Positions 5,584-5,617 of a stretch of 5,617 bases of DNA are shown here, one piece after another (position 1 is the first letter of the stretch; each line of letters begins with the position of its first letter). This stretch comes from an uncultured Eubacteriales bacterium (GTDB taxonomy: Bacteria; Bacillota; Clostridia; UMGS1883; UMGS1540). A model generated the notes under the pieces. It was not told the origin of the DNA. It did not search any database and saw nothing but the letters and a program-made list of their open reading frames with translations. A program made the position numbers and the translations under genes. Location: NCBI GenBank assembly GCA_900552775.1, contig USAP01000117.1, positions 1 to 5,617 of the forward strand, in the 5' to 3' direction.

Positions 5584-5617
5584 TTTTTGTGCAAAATCAA
5601 TAAATAATTTTTTATTT
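5584..5617 (+). other. AT-rich end of window after yycI
   Basis: These 34 bases hold no gene start, SD or GC-rich terminator. AAATAA (5602-5607) and TTATTT (5612-5617) are complementary, but an all-A/T stem cut by the window edge does not support a terminator call. The next wal-operon gene, usually the metallo-beta-lactamase-fold yycJ/walJ, would lie beyond. Confidence 0.4.

Noticed and set aside
5602..5617. Terminator after yycI
   Set aside because: The stem is only A/T pairs and is cut by the window edge; it cannot be distinguished from AT-rich spacer.

Overview
The window holds most of a WalRK (YycFG) cell-wall two-component operon from a Gram-positive bacterium of the Bacillota. The likely source is a member of the Clostridia: the base composition is mixed with many GCG/GGC codons, Shine-Dalgarno (SD) sequences are strong, and the gene order walR-walK-(extra gene)-yycH-yycI is a Bacillota arrangement. 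The genus cannot be read from this sequence. All genes lie on the + strand, and no RNA gene, mobile element or CRISPR array was seen.

Layout: 45-728 encodes the OmpR-type response regulator WalR. 744-2504 encodes the membrane histidine kinase WalK (two membrane segments, extracytoplasmic sensor, HAMP, PAS, HisKA, HATPase). 2505-2740 is the only sizeable non-coding gap. It holds a perfect WalR-box (TGTAAC-N5-TGTAAT) overlapping the -35 region of a sigma-A-like promoter, two further WalR half-sites upstream, and then a leader of about 155 nt rich in inverted repeats. 2741-3211 encodes a small exported protein, probably one beta-sandwich domain, which the walRK-yycHI order of Bacillus and Staphylococcus does not contain. 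3229-4731 and 4777-5583 encode two membrane-anchored extracytoplasmic proteins that fit YycH and YycI, the accessory regulators of WalK. The last 34 bases are AT-rich and end before any next gene (yycJ/walJ would be expected).

How it may work: WalK senses a wall-related signal and phosphorylates WalR at Asp53. The WalR recognition helix is almost the same as the Bacillus one, so it should read the same TGTWAH-N5-TGTWAH site. That site sits inside WalR's own operon, just after walK. WalR would therefore control a second transcript carrying the exported protein plus YycH and YycI, which are WalK modulators. This is a built-in feedback loop with a structured leader as a possible second control point. 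The most notable points are this internal WalR promoter, the extra exported protein, the structured leader, and the loss of both histidines of the zinc site known from the S. aureus WalK PAS domain.
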